DNA from: UBA1672 sp964352375
GTDB taxonomy: Bacteria > Pseudomonadota > Alphaproteobacteria > Micavibrionales > Micavibrionaceae
Direction of reading: 5' to 3'
Length of the DNA: 15,591 nt
Assembly: GCA_964352375.1 (NCBI GenBank)
Contig: CAYGSA010000034.1
Span: 1 to 15,591 of the forward strand
The position numbers and the translations under genes are program-made. Position 1 is the first letter of the stretch. Each line of letters begins with the position of its first letter. Below, piece by piece: positions 1 through 7,883 of this stretch. The notes below the pieces were generated by a model. It was not told where the DNA came from. It did no database searches and saw only the letters and a program-made list of their open reading frames with translations.

Positions 1-434
1 CCCTCATTGTCGTTGGCCAAGGCCAGACTCATGCCGATGTAGGTCAGCGCGATCGCGTACGAGGGCGGGTCGTCTATTTTTTCGGCCTCGATTCGTAGTT
101 TGCCGAACATGTCGTTCAATTGCTCTTGTGTGTGGTTGTGTTCGGCGAGGGCCATTCCGATGCCGCGAATAGTAAGCGCTTTGGTGTCTGGCGTTTGTAT
201 TTTTTCGATCAGTGCGAGGGCGTCATTGAGCATTCCGTCGGCTGCATATGTTTTGGCAACTTCGCGCAATGTTTGATCTTTCCAGGCGGTGTTATTGATT
301 TCGTCTGCCGTTTGTGTGATTTGCTTTAATATACAGGGGCGGTCTTTTATTTCGCATACCATCTGTTGTGCATGACTTTGACCTGCGAGGAAAACGAAAA
401 AAAACAGTAAAAAGCCATGTTTTTTGTGGTACAT
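1..434 (-). CDS. Secreted TPR-like repeat protein, 3' part cut by window edge
   Basis: The minus strand is open from an ATG at 434-432 to the window edge (144 codons), so the C-terminus is missing. It begins with a clear Sec signal peptide: KK near the N-terminus, a Phe/Leu-rich core (residues 7-18) and a likely SHA|QQ cleavage site after residue 22. The mature part is helical, with repeating Ala/Gly/Leu patterns such as LREVAKTYAADGMLNDALAL, IRGIGMALAE and ALTYIGMSLALA, which look like TPR or related alpha-solenoid repeats. Two cysteines (residues 28 and 35) lie soon after the cleavage site. A good ribosome site (AGGAG, complement of 442-446) stands 7 bases before the ATG. It is divergent from the zinc-ribbon gene at 516, with 81 bases between them. 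Function is unknown; a periplasmic protein-protein interaction role is a guess from the fold. Confidence 0.8.
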   Translation of the reverse strand, partial: MYHKKHGFLLFFFVFLAGQSHAQQMVCEIKDRPCILKQITQTADEINNTAWKDQTLREVAKTYAADGMLNDALALIEKIQTPDTKALTIRGIGMALAEHNHTQEQLNDMFGKLRIEAEKIDDPPSYAIALTYIGMSLALANDNE

Positions 435-515
435 TTTATAACTCCTGCGTTATGCGTGTGCATAGTATCTCCTTTTTTACTAAACTGAGGCCAAGAAGAG
501 AAGAGCCAAGATAAA

Positions 516-1436
516 ATGATTCTGAGTTGTCCCAATTGTTATAGTCAATTTAATGTTGATAGTGAAGCTTTAGGCGCGGAAGGGCGTAAGGTGAAATGTT
601 CTTCTTGCGCGGAGGTCTGGTTTCAAGAGCCTGACCCTGATTGGCTGGAGGCGCAATTGGAAGCGCAAACGGTTAAATTGGAAGAAGAGCTTTCTGGGTC
701 GAATGAGGATGATGATCAGGAGGAGGGTGAAGGTAAGGAAGACGGGGGCAGCGCTCATACTCTTTCTGATGATAAGGCTATTTTCCCTGTTTCGAATGTA
801 GCGCGTGCACATAAGGTGGCGAGTTACGGGCTTGTGTTTAGTGTGTTTTTGCTGACTTTGTCTTATTATATGGTTAATTATGCTTCGATCATGCGTGAGA
901 ACCCGTCTATGGCGGCCTTTTATGGTTTGTTTGGAATGGGGATGGCCTTGCCGGGAGATGCGCTGACCTTTGATCAGGTGGTTGTTCAGGATGATGGGAA
1001 AATCTTAAGAGTTAAGGGTAATATTACGAATTTATCGCGGGAGCAGTTTGATCTTTTCCCGCTGGAGCTGGCGGTGCTGGATGCGCAGGAGGATGTTCTT
1101 ACGACGTGGTTTATTCCTGCGCCGCAGGAGTTTGTGGGCGGAGAAGAGACTGTGCATTTTGAGGCGCAGCACCCGTCAATTGGTGCGGAAGGGTCTGTAA
1201 ATGTCCGTTTTGTTTTGCCGTTTAGAATTGACGCAGCAGGCGACGATAATATTGAAGTTCATCATCAGGGCGAGAGCGATCACCAGAGCGTTCGCGAAGT
1301 TCACGGAGAATCTCATCTACCCGCTTCTTCTTTGCCTCATCAGGAACCTCAACCTGCGTTCCATGGTTCTGACCGTCATTCTGATCCCCACCATAAGGAC
1401 GACCAAGCGGATCATAGCGCTGTTGACCACCACTGA
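516..1436 (+). CDS. MJ0042-type zinc-ribbon membrane protein with DUF3426-like domain
   Basis: The protein (306 aa) begins MILSCPNCYSQF, with a second CxxC at CSSCAEVW, giving the four-Cys zinc ribbon of the MJ0042/zinc_ribbon_4 family, common at the N-terminus of alphaproteobacterial membrane proteins. An acidic, low-complexity linker (about residues 45-85, many E, D and G) leads to one membrane segment at about 102-125 (SYGLVFSVFLLTLSYYMV). After it comes a beta-rich domain (about 145-235) with the pattern of DUF3426: DGKILRVKGNITNLS and then LELAVLDAQEDVL. The zinc ribbon should face the cytoplasm and the C-terminal domain the periplasm. The family normally ends near VRFVLP (residue 235, base 1220). 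Here the frame runs on for about 70 more residues that are His- and Asp-rich and antisense to the conserved end of the DUF4175 gene. Molecular role unknown. Confidence 0.8.
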   Translation: MILSCPNCYSQFNVDSEALGAEGRKVKCSSCAEVWFQEPDPDWLEAQLEAQTVKLEEELSGSNEDDDQEEGEGKEDGGSAHTLSDDKAIFPVSNVARAHKVASYGLVFSVFLLTLSYYMVNYASIMRENPSMAAFYGLFGMGMALPGDALTFDQVVVQDDGKILRVKGNITNLSREQFDLFPLELAVLDAQEDVLTTWFIPAPQEFVGGEETVHFEAQHPSIGAEGSVNVRFVLPFRIDAAGDDNIEVHHQGESDHQSVREVHGESHLPASSLPHQEPQPAFHGSDRHSDPHHKDDQADHSAVDHH

Positions 1437-3903
1437 GAGCTATACCGATCATTTGTTGCATGCGTTGGCGGAATTGTTGCGAGAGCTGCTCTTGGCCTTC
1501 TTTAAGATATTCGATTGCTTGTTCTTGATGAGGGATTGACCCATTTGGGTTATTGTTTCCGAGATTTTCAGATGAGCCGCGCATCTCTATTTCTGCCTTA
1601 CCTAAAGATTCAGGGACTTCGTCGATCTTTTCAGCGGCTTCGAGCATGAGTTGGCCGAGTACGAAGCGCAGGGCTTCTTGCTCTGTTTTGTTGCCTTCAG
1701 TCTCGGATTCGATTTGACTTTTGTCGCTAGATTTTGATTGTTTCTGTTCGTTTTTTTCAGCTTTTTCGACTTCTTGAGAGTCCGGCGGTGGGGGGAGGCT
1801 GTCGAAGCCGAAATTTTTAAGCATTTCGTTTAGGTCTTGTAGCTCTTTTGGTTGTGCTCTGCGCAGTTCTTGTCGTTTTTGGCGGCTTTGTTGTGCTGCT
1901 TGTGTTTGGGTTTGCTCTAGCAGGGCTTCTTGCTTTTCGATGAGTTGTTGGAGTTCGTTTATGCCGTCTTGCATCATTTGCATGTCTGGCGGGAGTTGCG
2001 CGCGTGATGATGGGTCCATCATTTCCATCATGCGCTGGAGCTGCGACATTAATTCTTGCGCTTTGGTTTCGTCGCCGTCACGTAAGGCTTGTTCTATTTG
2101 TGCCATCATCTGAGAGAGTGTGTCAGGGGAGATCATCTGGCCGAAGTCTTCGGGTGAGAATTCGGGGAATTCTTCACCATTTTGCATTCGTTTTTGCATA
2201 TCACGTGCCATTTCTGCAAAATAATTATTCATTTTCTCGCGCAGCTCATCCATCAGGGCGGAGATTTCATCGTCTGGCGTGTTTGGATTGCGCATGGCGT
2301 TTTCGAGTGCTTGTTGTGCATCACGGAGTTCGCGCATGGCGAGAGACAGATTACCTTCTTCGATTGCGATTGCTGTGTGCCAGAGGAGGCTGATCACATC
2401 CTTTATTGCTTTTAAACGTTGATCGGCGGGGGCTTTATCGTTGTAAAATAAGCGTGCGGCGGCGACTTTTATCGCCAGGTAGATTGCGGGTTTGTTTTGG
2501 AAGTATTCGGGTGCACTCAGGAGTGTTTCTAGGTTATAGGCGATCTCTTCTAGCGGGCTGTCATAGTTCCATGCCAGTTTTTTGCGCATTGTGATGAGAG
2601 ATTTTGCCATCGGGTGTTCAAACTCGCGTTCGGGTAAGATAAGAGATATAGGTGCGAGTGTAGCGATCTGTCCTTTGTGGTCGATGGCTTCGAAGGTGAA
2701 GGTTACGGGCAGTCCGGCCCATGTGTGCCAGTTCATATCATATATAGGTGCAATTTTGAATTCGGTGTTTGGTTGTGACATGATGAGGCGTGTTTCGCTG
2801 GCGTCCTCGCCGAGCGGTTTGTCTTCGATCATGGGATCAATTTGCATGGTCATGCGCAGGTCTTTGACGCCGTAATCGTCGAGGACTTTGAGTGGGAATT
2901 TAACCTGTCCGCGATCGACAATTTCGTAGGGGTCGAATTGATTTTGTTCTTGAATCTCTTCCGTTTCAGTTAGCACTTCTTCAGGTGTTTCTTTTTGGTC
3001 TAGGGTTATCTCTGGGGGGGCGTCTTGGATGTATTTGTAATTCCAGCGCGCGCGCGGGATATAAAATTGAGTGACGGTCAGAGTTGAGCCGTCTGTTATG
3101 ATGTCTTCTGCGCCGTAGAGGCCTTCATCAAGGTAGGTCATTTTCTGACCTTGGAAATGTGGAGGAAGGGATTGACCGAATATGTTGTGCAGGCGGATTT
3201 TTACGGTGCTGCCTTCGGGGATATTTATCGGTTCTGTGGTGTTTGTGCCGATGACGTGGATTTGTGGGAGTTGTGTGTAGTTGGGGGGCTTAATCCAGAG
3301 GTTTGTGACTTTGCCTTGCCCCAAAACATAAGAGGGGGTGATCGGGATCAGGCCGTTTATGATTTTGTTTTGCCAGTTATAGCCAGAGACCATGAATCCT
3401 GAAATGAAGAGAAGGACAGCGATAAACCTGATGGCGCTGGGGTCTTGGCGGGCGAGAGACAGGTTTATTTTGGGTGGTTTTAGCGATTTAAAGCTGAGGA
3501 GTGCGGTTTTCTGGGCGATGTCCCAGAGCGCTCTGGTTTCTTTTTTCTTTGGGTTGACCAGTGTGTCTTCGATTAGGTGGATTTGGCCGCGGGGGAGGGC
3601 ACTGTTTTGCTCCAGGGCATGGTCGAGGCTGCGTCCGCGGGGGAGTTTAAAGGTTTTGAGGTCTTTTCTGAGCAGGTAAATCATGCCGATGATGAATATC
3701 ACGGGTGCGAGAAGGCTTGTTATCTGGCCGAAGAAGTTGGGGATATCCAGCATCCATAAGCCGCAAAACATCATGATCCAAAATATGGGGCGCCAGATGT
3801 GATTTTGAAGCGTTTTTATGGCGAGTACTAAAAAGGTGCGTTTACGCTTGCGGGCAAGCGTGGCGAGGAGGGGGCGGTTCTCTTGATCGAGCGTATCTAG
3901 CAT
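1222..3903 (-). CDS. TIGR02302/DUF4175 family membrane protein
   Basis: This 893-aa protein matches the alphaproteobacterial TIGR02302/DUF4175 family in size, in its place behind lysA, and in its C-terminus (RVDEILRELRERSGDRSRP, then YYRRLLRQF). Membrane segments are visible near residues 35-53 and 59-78 and again near 157-176 (RFIAVLLFISGFMVSGY). A large extracytoplasmic region of beta and mixed character follows. From about residue 520 the protein is a long, charged, helical, Met- and Gln-rich stretch (MQKRMQNGEE, QLQRMMEMMD, LEQTQTQAAQQSRQKRQELR) with likely coiled coil. The start ATG lies 47 bases after the lysA stop, so it is probably co-transcribed with lptM and lysA. I see no strong ribosome site. 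The stop codon lies inside the convergent zinc-ribbon gene, giving a 215-base antisense overlap. The family's biochemical role is not established; an envelope function is inferred. Confidence 0.9.
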   Translation of the reverse strand: MLDTLDQENRPLLATLARKRKRTFLVLAIKTLQNHIWRPIFWIMMFCGLWMLDIPNFFGQITSLLAPVIFIIGMIYLLRKDLKTFKLPRGRSLDHALEQNSALPRGQIHLIEDTLVNPKKKETRALWDIAQKTALLSFKSLKPPKINLSLARQDPSAIRFIAVLLFISGFMVSGYNWQNKIINGLIPITPSYVLGQGKVTNLWIKPPNYTQLPQIHVIGTNTTEPINIPEGSTVKIRLHNIFGQSLPPHFQGQKMTYLDEGLYGAEDIITDGSTLTVTQFYIPRARWNYKYIQDAPPEITLDQKETPEEVLTETEEIQEQNQFDPYEIVDRGQVKFPLKVLDDYGVKDLRMTMQIDPMIEDKPLGEDASETRLIMSQPNTEFKIAPIYDMNWHTWAGLPVTFTFEAIDHKGQIATLAPISLILPEREFEHPMAKSLITMRKKLAWNYDSPLEEIAYNLETLLSAPEYFQNKPAIYLAIKVAAARLFYNDKAPADQRLKAIKDVISLLWHTAIAIEEGNLSLAMRELRDAQQALENAMRNPNTPDDEISALMDELREKMNNYFAEMARDMQKRMQNGEEFPEFSPEDFGQMISPDTLSQMMAQIEQALRDGDETKAQELMSQLQRMMEMMDPSSRAQLPPDMQMMQDGINELQQLIEKQEALLEQTQTQAAQQSRQKRQELRRAQPKELQDLNEMLKNFGFDSLPPPPDSQEVEKAEKNEQKQSKSSDKSQIESETEGNKTEQEALRFVLGQLMLEAAEKIDEVPESLGKAEIEMRGSSENLGNNNPNGSIPHQEQAIEYLKEGQEQLSQQFRQRMQQMIGIALSGGQQRYDPLGRPYGGDQNDGQNHGTQVEVPDEAKKKRVDEILRELRERSGDRSRPDDELQYYRRLLRQF

Positions 3904-3950
3904 GATTATAGAATATCGTATTTTATAGGCAGATGTACAATATTATTCGA

Positions 3951-5216
3951 TTAGTTTTCAGGAATAGTTTCGCGTGCGATGAGGTCTTCTTGTGTCTGCC
4001 GTCTTCCTGCGAGGGTGATTTTATCGCCATCGATCATGATTTCTGCGGGGAGGGGGCGGCTGTTATAGTTTGAGGCCATAGCAAAACCGTAAGCGCCTGT
4101 TGACTCAATGACAATAAGGTCGTCTTTTTCGATGGGCGGTAATGAGCGGTTTTTTGCAAAGATATCGCCGCTTTCGCAGATGGGGCCGACGACGTCATAG
4201 TTTCTTGTTGCACCTTTATTTGGTTTGACGGGGCGGATGGCGTGATAGGCCTCATAGAGGGTCGGGCGGATGAGGTCGTTCATGCCTGTGTCGAGGACGA
4301 GGAATGTTTTGGATGGGGTTTGTTTTATATATTGGGTCTTGGTCAGCAGCACACCCGCATTTCCGACCATGTAGCGCCCTGGCTCCATTTGGATTTTGGT
4401 GTCGAGTGGCAGGATGATATCGCGAACCCAGCCTGCATATTCGTCAAGGTCTAGGAGGTCTTCGTTGTTATAAGCAATCGGGAAACCGCCGCCAATGTCG
4501 AGATGAGTGACTTTGTGGCCGTTTTTGCGCAATTTTCGCGTGAGGTCTGCCAGTTTTTCGAATCCCGGTTTGAAGGCTTCGGCCTGCATGACCTGGGACC
4601 CGATGTGGATTGAGACGCCAACGGGGTTGATATTGTTCATGGCCTCGGCTTTGGCGAAGAGTTTTATGATATCTTCGGCAGTGTTGCCGAATTTATCTTC
4701 TTTGCGTCCTGTTGATATTTTGCCGTGGCCGCCGCCAGAGATATTTGGGTTCAGGCGGAAGACAATATCGGCGACTTTGTTTAGGTCTTGTGCGCATTTA
4801 TTAATGTTTTCCAGTTCATCGGGGGATTCGATGTTGAATTGCATCAGGTTTGCTTCGAGGCAGGCTTTGATTTCTGTTTCGTTTTTGCCGAAGCTGGTGG
4901 AAATTATACGCTCGCCTGTAAAGCCGACTTTCAGGCCGCGGTAGAGTTCGCCTTCGGAGACAATTTCTAGGCCTGCACCGAGTTTTTCGAGTATGGAGAG
5001 AATTGAGAGATTTGAATTTGCTTTGCAGGCGTAGCAGAAAAGTGGCTGGCGGTTTGCAGGCAAGGCGCGCTCCATAGCCTGTTTTAGAGCGTTATATTGG
5101 TGGCGGATGACGGACGCGCTGTAGATATAGGTCGGTGTGCCGAATTGCTGGGCGATTTTTGTTAAAGGCACTGTGTCGCAATGCAGGATTCCATTTTTCT
5201 CTGTAAAGCCTTGCAT
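3951..5216 (-). CDS. lysA: Diaminopimelate decarboxylase
   Basis: LysA (421 aa) is the PLP enzyme that decarboxylates meso-diaminopimelate to L-lysine, the last step of the DAP pathway, in the cytosol. The family signatures are in order: the PLP-binding lysine in FCYACKANSN (Lys65), the barrel motif HIGSQ, the glycine-rich phosphate loop DIGGGFPI, EPGRYMVGNAGVL, then CESGDIFAKNR and GAYGFAMASNYNSRPLPAEI near the end, which supplies dimer-interface active-site residues. Length is normal for the family. The ATG overlaps the stop codon of the upstream lipoprotein gene as TAATG, which suggests translational coupling. The gene order lptM-lysA-DUF4175 is a common alphaproteobacterial arrangement. 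Nothing in the sequence looks broken. Confidence 0.97.
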   Translation of the reverse strand: MQGFTEKNGILHCDTVPLTKIAQQFGTPTYIYSASVIRHQYNALKQAMERALPANRQPLFCYACKANSNLSILSILEKLGAGLEIVSEGELYRGLKVGFTGERIISTSFGKNETEIKACLEANLMQFNIESPDELENINKCAQDLNKVADIVFRLNPNISGGGHGKISTGRKEDKFGNTAEDIIKLFAKAEAMNNINPVGVSIHIGSQVMQAEAFKPGFEKLADLTRKLRKNGHKVTHLDIGGGFPIAYNNEDLLDLDEYAGWVRDIILPLDTKIQMEPGRYMVGNAGVLLTKTQYIKQTPSKTFLVLDTGMNDLIRPTLYEAYHAIRPVKPNKGATRNYDVVGPICESGDIFAKNRSLPPIEKDDLIVIESTGAYGFAMASNYNSRPLPAEIMIDGDKITLAGRRQTQEDLIARETIPEN

Positions 5217-5386
5217 TATTTGCGCTCTAGGCCGGGAGGCACGGTATTTGTGTAGGGATCAGGATATGTTTTGGGGAATTCCTCGTGCTTTGCGCCTGCA
5301 GGTGGTTCGACATAAGCAGGTTTAATCCCGCAGCCAACCAGAATCAAGGCATTTACACAGAGCAGAATGAGGGTACAATGTTTCAT
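5216..5386 (-). CDS. lptM: LptM-like small lipoprotein
   Basis: This 56-aa reading frame starts at the ATG at 5386-5384 and ends with a TAA whose last base is the A of the lysA ATG. It begins MKHCTLILLCVNALILVGCG: a short basic start, a hydrophobic core and the lipobox LVGC, so Cys19 should be lipidated by signal peptidase II. The rest is a Pro-rich tail (YVEPPAGAKHEEF, then PYTNTVPPG). A tiny lipoprotein directly before lysA matches the LptM (YifL-type) family; in Escherichia coli LptM assists maturation of the LPS translocon LptDE. Assignment rests on size, lipobox, tail style and position, because the mature part is too short for firm homology. It is divergent from tlpA, with only 34 bases between the two starts. 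Confidence 0.8.
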   Translation of the reverse strand: MKHCTLILLCVNALILVGCGIKPAYVEPPAGAKHEEFPKTYPDPYTNTVPPGLERK

Positions 5387-5420
5387 ATGTTTTTTTTAAC
5401 CTGCAAAAGTTATGTTGTAA

Positions 5421-6020
5421 ATGGCTGAGTTTCAAAGTGGTTTCCAGAAATATTTTATTTTAATTGGGGTTGCTGGAATTTTTGGCGTTCATTATGGGAT
5501 GAGCCGTGCGCATAGCTATCATAAGCTTCAAAACCAAGAGCGGGACGTTGCTGGTTTGTTTAAATCTTTTAAGCGGCTTGATGGCGGTACGAAGATGCCT
5601 GAAATCAGAGTGGTTAGCCCGAGTGGAACGGTCGTCGATCTGTCTAATACGGGTGGTGATTATGTTGTGCTTAATGTATGGGCAACTTGGTGTGCGCCGT
5701 GTGTTAAGGAACTGCCAGCGCTTCAGTCTCTGGATCTATTTTTAAACCGTAAGGGGGGCTGGAAAGTGATGGCGGTTTCTATTGATTCTGAGCAGAATTT
5801 GAAGAAAATGTTCGGATTTACGAAGAGGTTAGGGGTAAGCAGTCTTGCAAATTATAATGACCATAATCTTGAATTGCAGAAAGTTATGAATGTGACACGT
5901 TTACCAACAACGTTTATTGTTGGTGCGAATGGATCGCTTTTATATGAAATTCAGGGTGAAGCGCGTTGGTATGACGTTAAGATTTTAAGCTTTCTGGAGT
6001 TGGTAAAAAAAGTTAGATAG
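5421..6020 (+). CDS. tlpA: TlpA-family membrane-anchored thiol-disulfide oxidoreductase
   Basis: This 199-aa protein has an uncleaved N-terminal membrane anchor (residues 11-26, YFILIGVAGIFGVHYG) and a periplasmic thioredoxin-like domain. The redox motif is WATWCAPC (Cys91 and Cys94), typical of TlpA/ResA/CcmG proteins, and the cis-proline loop is visible as VTRLPTTFIVG. Such proteins reduce disulfides in the periplasm, often for cytochrome c or cytochrome oxidase assembly; which partner applies here cannot be told. The gene is divergent from lptM-lysA. In many alphaproteobacteria a TlpA gene sits divergent to argH at this same place; here argH is absent. The ATG at 5421 has no strong ribosome site, but it puts the anchor at a sensible position. 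Confidence 0.9.
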   Translation: MAEFQSGFQKYFILIGVAGIFGVHYGMSRAHSYHKLQNQERDVAGLFKSFKRLDGGTKMPEIRVVSPSGTVVDLSNTGGDYVVLNVWATWCAPCVKELPALQSLDLFLNRKGGWKVMAVSIDSEQNLKKMFGFTKRLGVSSLANYNDHNLELQKVMNVTRLPTTFIVGANGSLLYEIQGEARWYDVKILSFLELVKKVR

Positions 6021-6085
6021 GGTTTTATTAACCTAATCTGTGATATTATTTTGTTGTGTTTATCTGATCAGGATCGTCGTTCATC

Positions 6086-7399
6086 ATGCAAAATACTCAA
6101 AACACCCCAAACGCCCTTGAGGTTATTTCTCAGGATCAGCTTGATGCTCTTGTAGGGCTTCACAATCGTTTTTTGACAGGGCGTGTTGGTGGTCGTAGGG
6201 CGCATTTGGAGAATGCGAATTTGAACGGACTTTCGTTGAATGGGAAGAATCTGCGTCAGGCGCATTTTTCTGGATGCAATATGGAGCGTATGGATCTGTC
6301 TCATGCAAATTTTCAAGAGGCGGCACTTTATGCATGTAATTTAAGTTATTCAAATCTTTATAATGCGGTGTTTGTGCGTTCTGATTTACGGGGTGCACGG
6401 ATTGAGAATGCTAATCTAGAAAATGCGGATTTAGAGAATGCGGATTTGCGTCAGGGGGGGATCGCCAAGGATGGTGAATTCAGTGCAACGACAAAGGCGG
6501 TTAACTTTAAGGGCGCAAATCTTAGTGGTGCGAAGCTTGCTGGGTCTATGGCGTCTCATGCTGATTTTTCGGATGCGACTTTGGCGGGGGCTAATATGTC
6601 GCAGGCTGATTTGAGTGGTGCCTCGCTAGAGGGTGCTAACCTTTCTAATGCGAATATTGATGGTACGCAATTTGCCGGGGCGAATATTCATTCTGCTCTT
6701 TTGACCGGGGTGTCTATAGAAGGATTTCGGCTTTCGGGAATTGATCTTTCTGATGCGATTACGGATGAAAATGTTGGCACGGCGGTTGGTGACCTTGCTC
6801 AGCCTTTGCCGCAAATGCTGGATCAGCACCGTGAATGGCTTAACAGTCGTGGGACGCAGGGGCGGCAGCTTGACTTGAGCGATGTTGACCTCAGGCTCTT
6901 GGGGTCGCTCAAGCAGGAAGTGATGACAGCGATTAAGGCGGTAGGTGCGAAGTTTATTGATATGAATTTGTATCAGATAAAATTACAAAGCGCGGTGCTT
7001 GATGGGGCTGATTTCAGGAATTGTGATATTGTTGAAGCGGATTTGCGCGGCGCTTCCTTTAAAGGCGCTAATTTTTCTCATGCTGATATGAGCAAGATTG
7101 ACGGGACGGCTCTTATGCTGGGCGCTGGGGGGACGACTAAATTCAACCCTTGTGATTTTTCGAAGGGGCGTTTGAGGTATGCCAAATTGCCAGGGGCGCA
7201 GCTTAAAGATGCTTTGTTCAGGGATGCTGATTTATCTTATGCTGATTTGACTGGCGCTGATTTACGTGATGCTGATTTTACAGGTGCGAATTTGAGCAAT
7301 ACTATTTTAGATGAGGCGCTGACAGAGGGTGCCAAGTTTGATCGTGATGAAAGCAAGCCTGTCTTTCGTTTGGATCTTGTTGATAGCGAAGATGAGTAA
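6086..7399 (+). CDS. Pentapeptide-repeat protein
   Basis: The protein (437 aa) is made mostly of A(D/N)LXX pentapeptide repeats, which fold as a right-handed quadrilateral beta-helix. Repeats occupy about residues 40-125 (for example NADLENADLR), 138-225 (GANMSQADLSGASLEGANLS) and 293-415 (YADLTGADLRDADFTGANLS). Two similar non-repeat caps precede repeat blocks: GLHNRFLTGRVGGRRAHL at 24-41 and LDQHREWLNSRGTQGRQLDL at 245-264. Both follow the pattern H-x-x-(F/W)-L-...-G-(R)-x-x-L, so the protein looks like an internal duplication of a cap-plus-helix unit. No signal peptide or membrane segment is present, so it is likely cytosolic. The tail is acidic (DLVDSEDE). Pentapeptide proteins include gyrase-protecting DNA mimics, but most are of unknown role and nothing here identifies one. 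The gene appears to stand alone. Confidence 0.9.
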   Translation: MQNTQNTPNALEVISQDQLDALVGLHNRFLTGRVGGRRAHLENANLNGLSLNGKNLRQAHFSGCNMERMDLSHANFQEAALYACNLSYSNLYNAVFVRSDLRGARIENANLENADLENADLRQGGIAKDGEFSATTKAVNFKGANLSGAKLAGSMASHADFSDATLAGANMSQADLSGASLEGANLSNANIDGTQFAGANIHSALLTGVSIEGFRLSGIDLSDAITDENVGTAVGDLAQPLPQMLDQHREWLNSRGTQGRQLDLSDVDLRLLGSLKQEVMTAIKAVGAKFIDMNLYQIKLQSAVLDGADFRNCDIVEADLRGASFKGANFSHADMSKIDGTALMLGAGGTTKFNPCDFSKGRLRYAKLPGAQLKDALFRDADLSYADLTGADLRDADFTGANLSNTILDEALTEGAKFDRDESKPVFRLDLVDSEDE

Positions 7400-7444
7400 T
7401 TGATCCTCTTACGAACTAATCTTATATAAATACGTAACAAATGC

Positions 7445-7474
7445 TTGACTTGGCGCGGTCGGTTCGATTATGTT
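7445..7474 (+). promoter_or_regulatory. Probable sigma-70-type promoter of rpmB
   Basis: TTGACT (7445-7450) is followed after 17-18 bases by TTATGT/TATGTT (7468-7474). This lies in the 120-base gap before rpmB and would start transcription about 40 bases before the ribosome site. The -35 element is close to consensus; the -10 element is only fair. Confidence 0.5.
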
Positions 7475-7519
7475 TCGCATCTGTTTGATAATAACACATG
7501 AATTATAAGGAATTTGGCT

Positions 7520-7810
7520 ATGAGCCGTCGTTGCATGATTACAGGAAAAGGCGTGATGAGTGGAAATAATGTTTCTCACGCACAAAACAAGACAAGACGT
7601 CGTTTTTTGCCGAGTGTGCAGGAAACAAACCTCTATAGCGAGATCTTGGGCCGCTGGGTTAAAGTAAAAGCGTCAAGTGCGGGTTTACGCACCGTTGAGC
7701 ATAAGGGCGGTTTTGATGCGTTTTTAAGAGGCACGGCCAAAAGCAAACTTGATCCTGCTTTGCAGCCCGTTAAGGTTCAAGTTGAAGCGGCGTTGGCAAA
7801 AACAGCCTGA
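7520..7810 (+). CDS. rpmB: 50S ribosomal protein L28
   Basis: The protein (96 aa) begins MSRRCMITGKGVMSGNNVSH and continues with KTRRRFLPSVQ, the conserved L28 signature; the length fits the alphaproteobacterial form of the family. L28 is a component of the large ribosomal subunit. An in-frame TTG at 7514 would add two residues, but the ribosome site AAGGA (7507-7511) is only 2 bases from that codon and 8 bases from the ATG at 7520, so I chose the ATG. The gene has its own promoter upstream and a Rho-independent terminator just downstream, so it is probably a single-gene transcript. Confidence 0.97.
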   Translation: MSRRCMITGKGVMSGNNVSHAQNKTRRRFLPSVQETNLYSEILGRWVKVKASSAGLRTVEHKGGFDAFLRGTAKSKLDPALQPVKVQVEAALAKTA

Positions 7811-7830
7811 AATCTTTTTATTTTGCGAAT

Positions 7831-7862
7831 AACCCGCTCTGTTATTTTACGGGCGGGTTTTT
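7831..7862 (+). terminator. Rho-independent terminator after rpmB
   Basis: AACCCGC (7831-7837) pairs with GCGGGTT (7853-7859) around a 15-base loop and is followed by a T-run (7858-7862). It lies 20 bases after the rpmB stop and just before the tgt ribosome site. Confidence 0.8.
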
Positions 7863-7883
7863 GTATGCCAGGAACATGCGATT

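Noticed and set aside
2004..2393. 129-codon plus-strand frame inside DUF4175
   Set aside because: Arg-rich translation with no domain, opposite a confident gene.
6019..6034. GGTT-TTATT-AACC hairpin after tlpA as a terminator
   Set aside because: Only about 4 bp of weak stem with no T-run after it; common by chance in AT-rich sequence.
7514..7519. TTG start for rpmB two codons upstream
   Set aside because: The ribosome site would be only 2 bases away; the ATG at 7520 has 8-base spacing and matches the family start.
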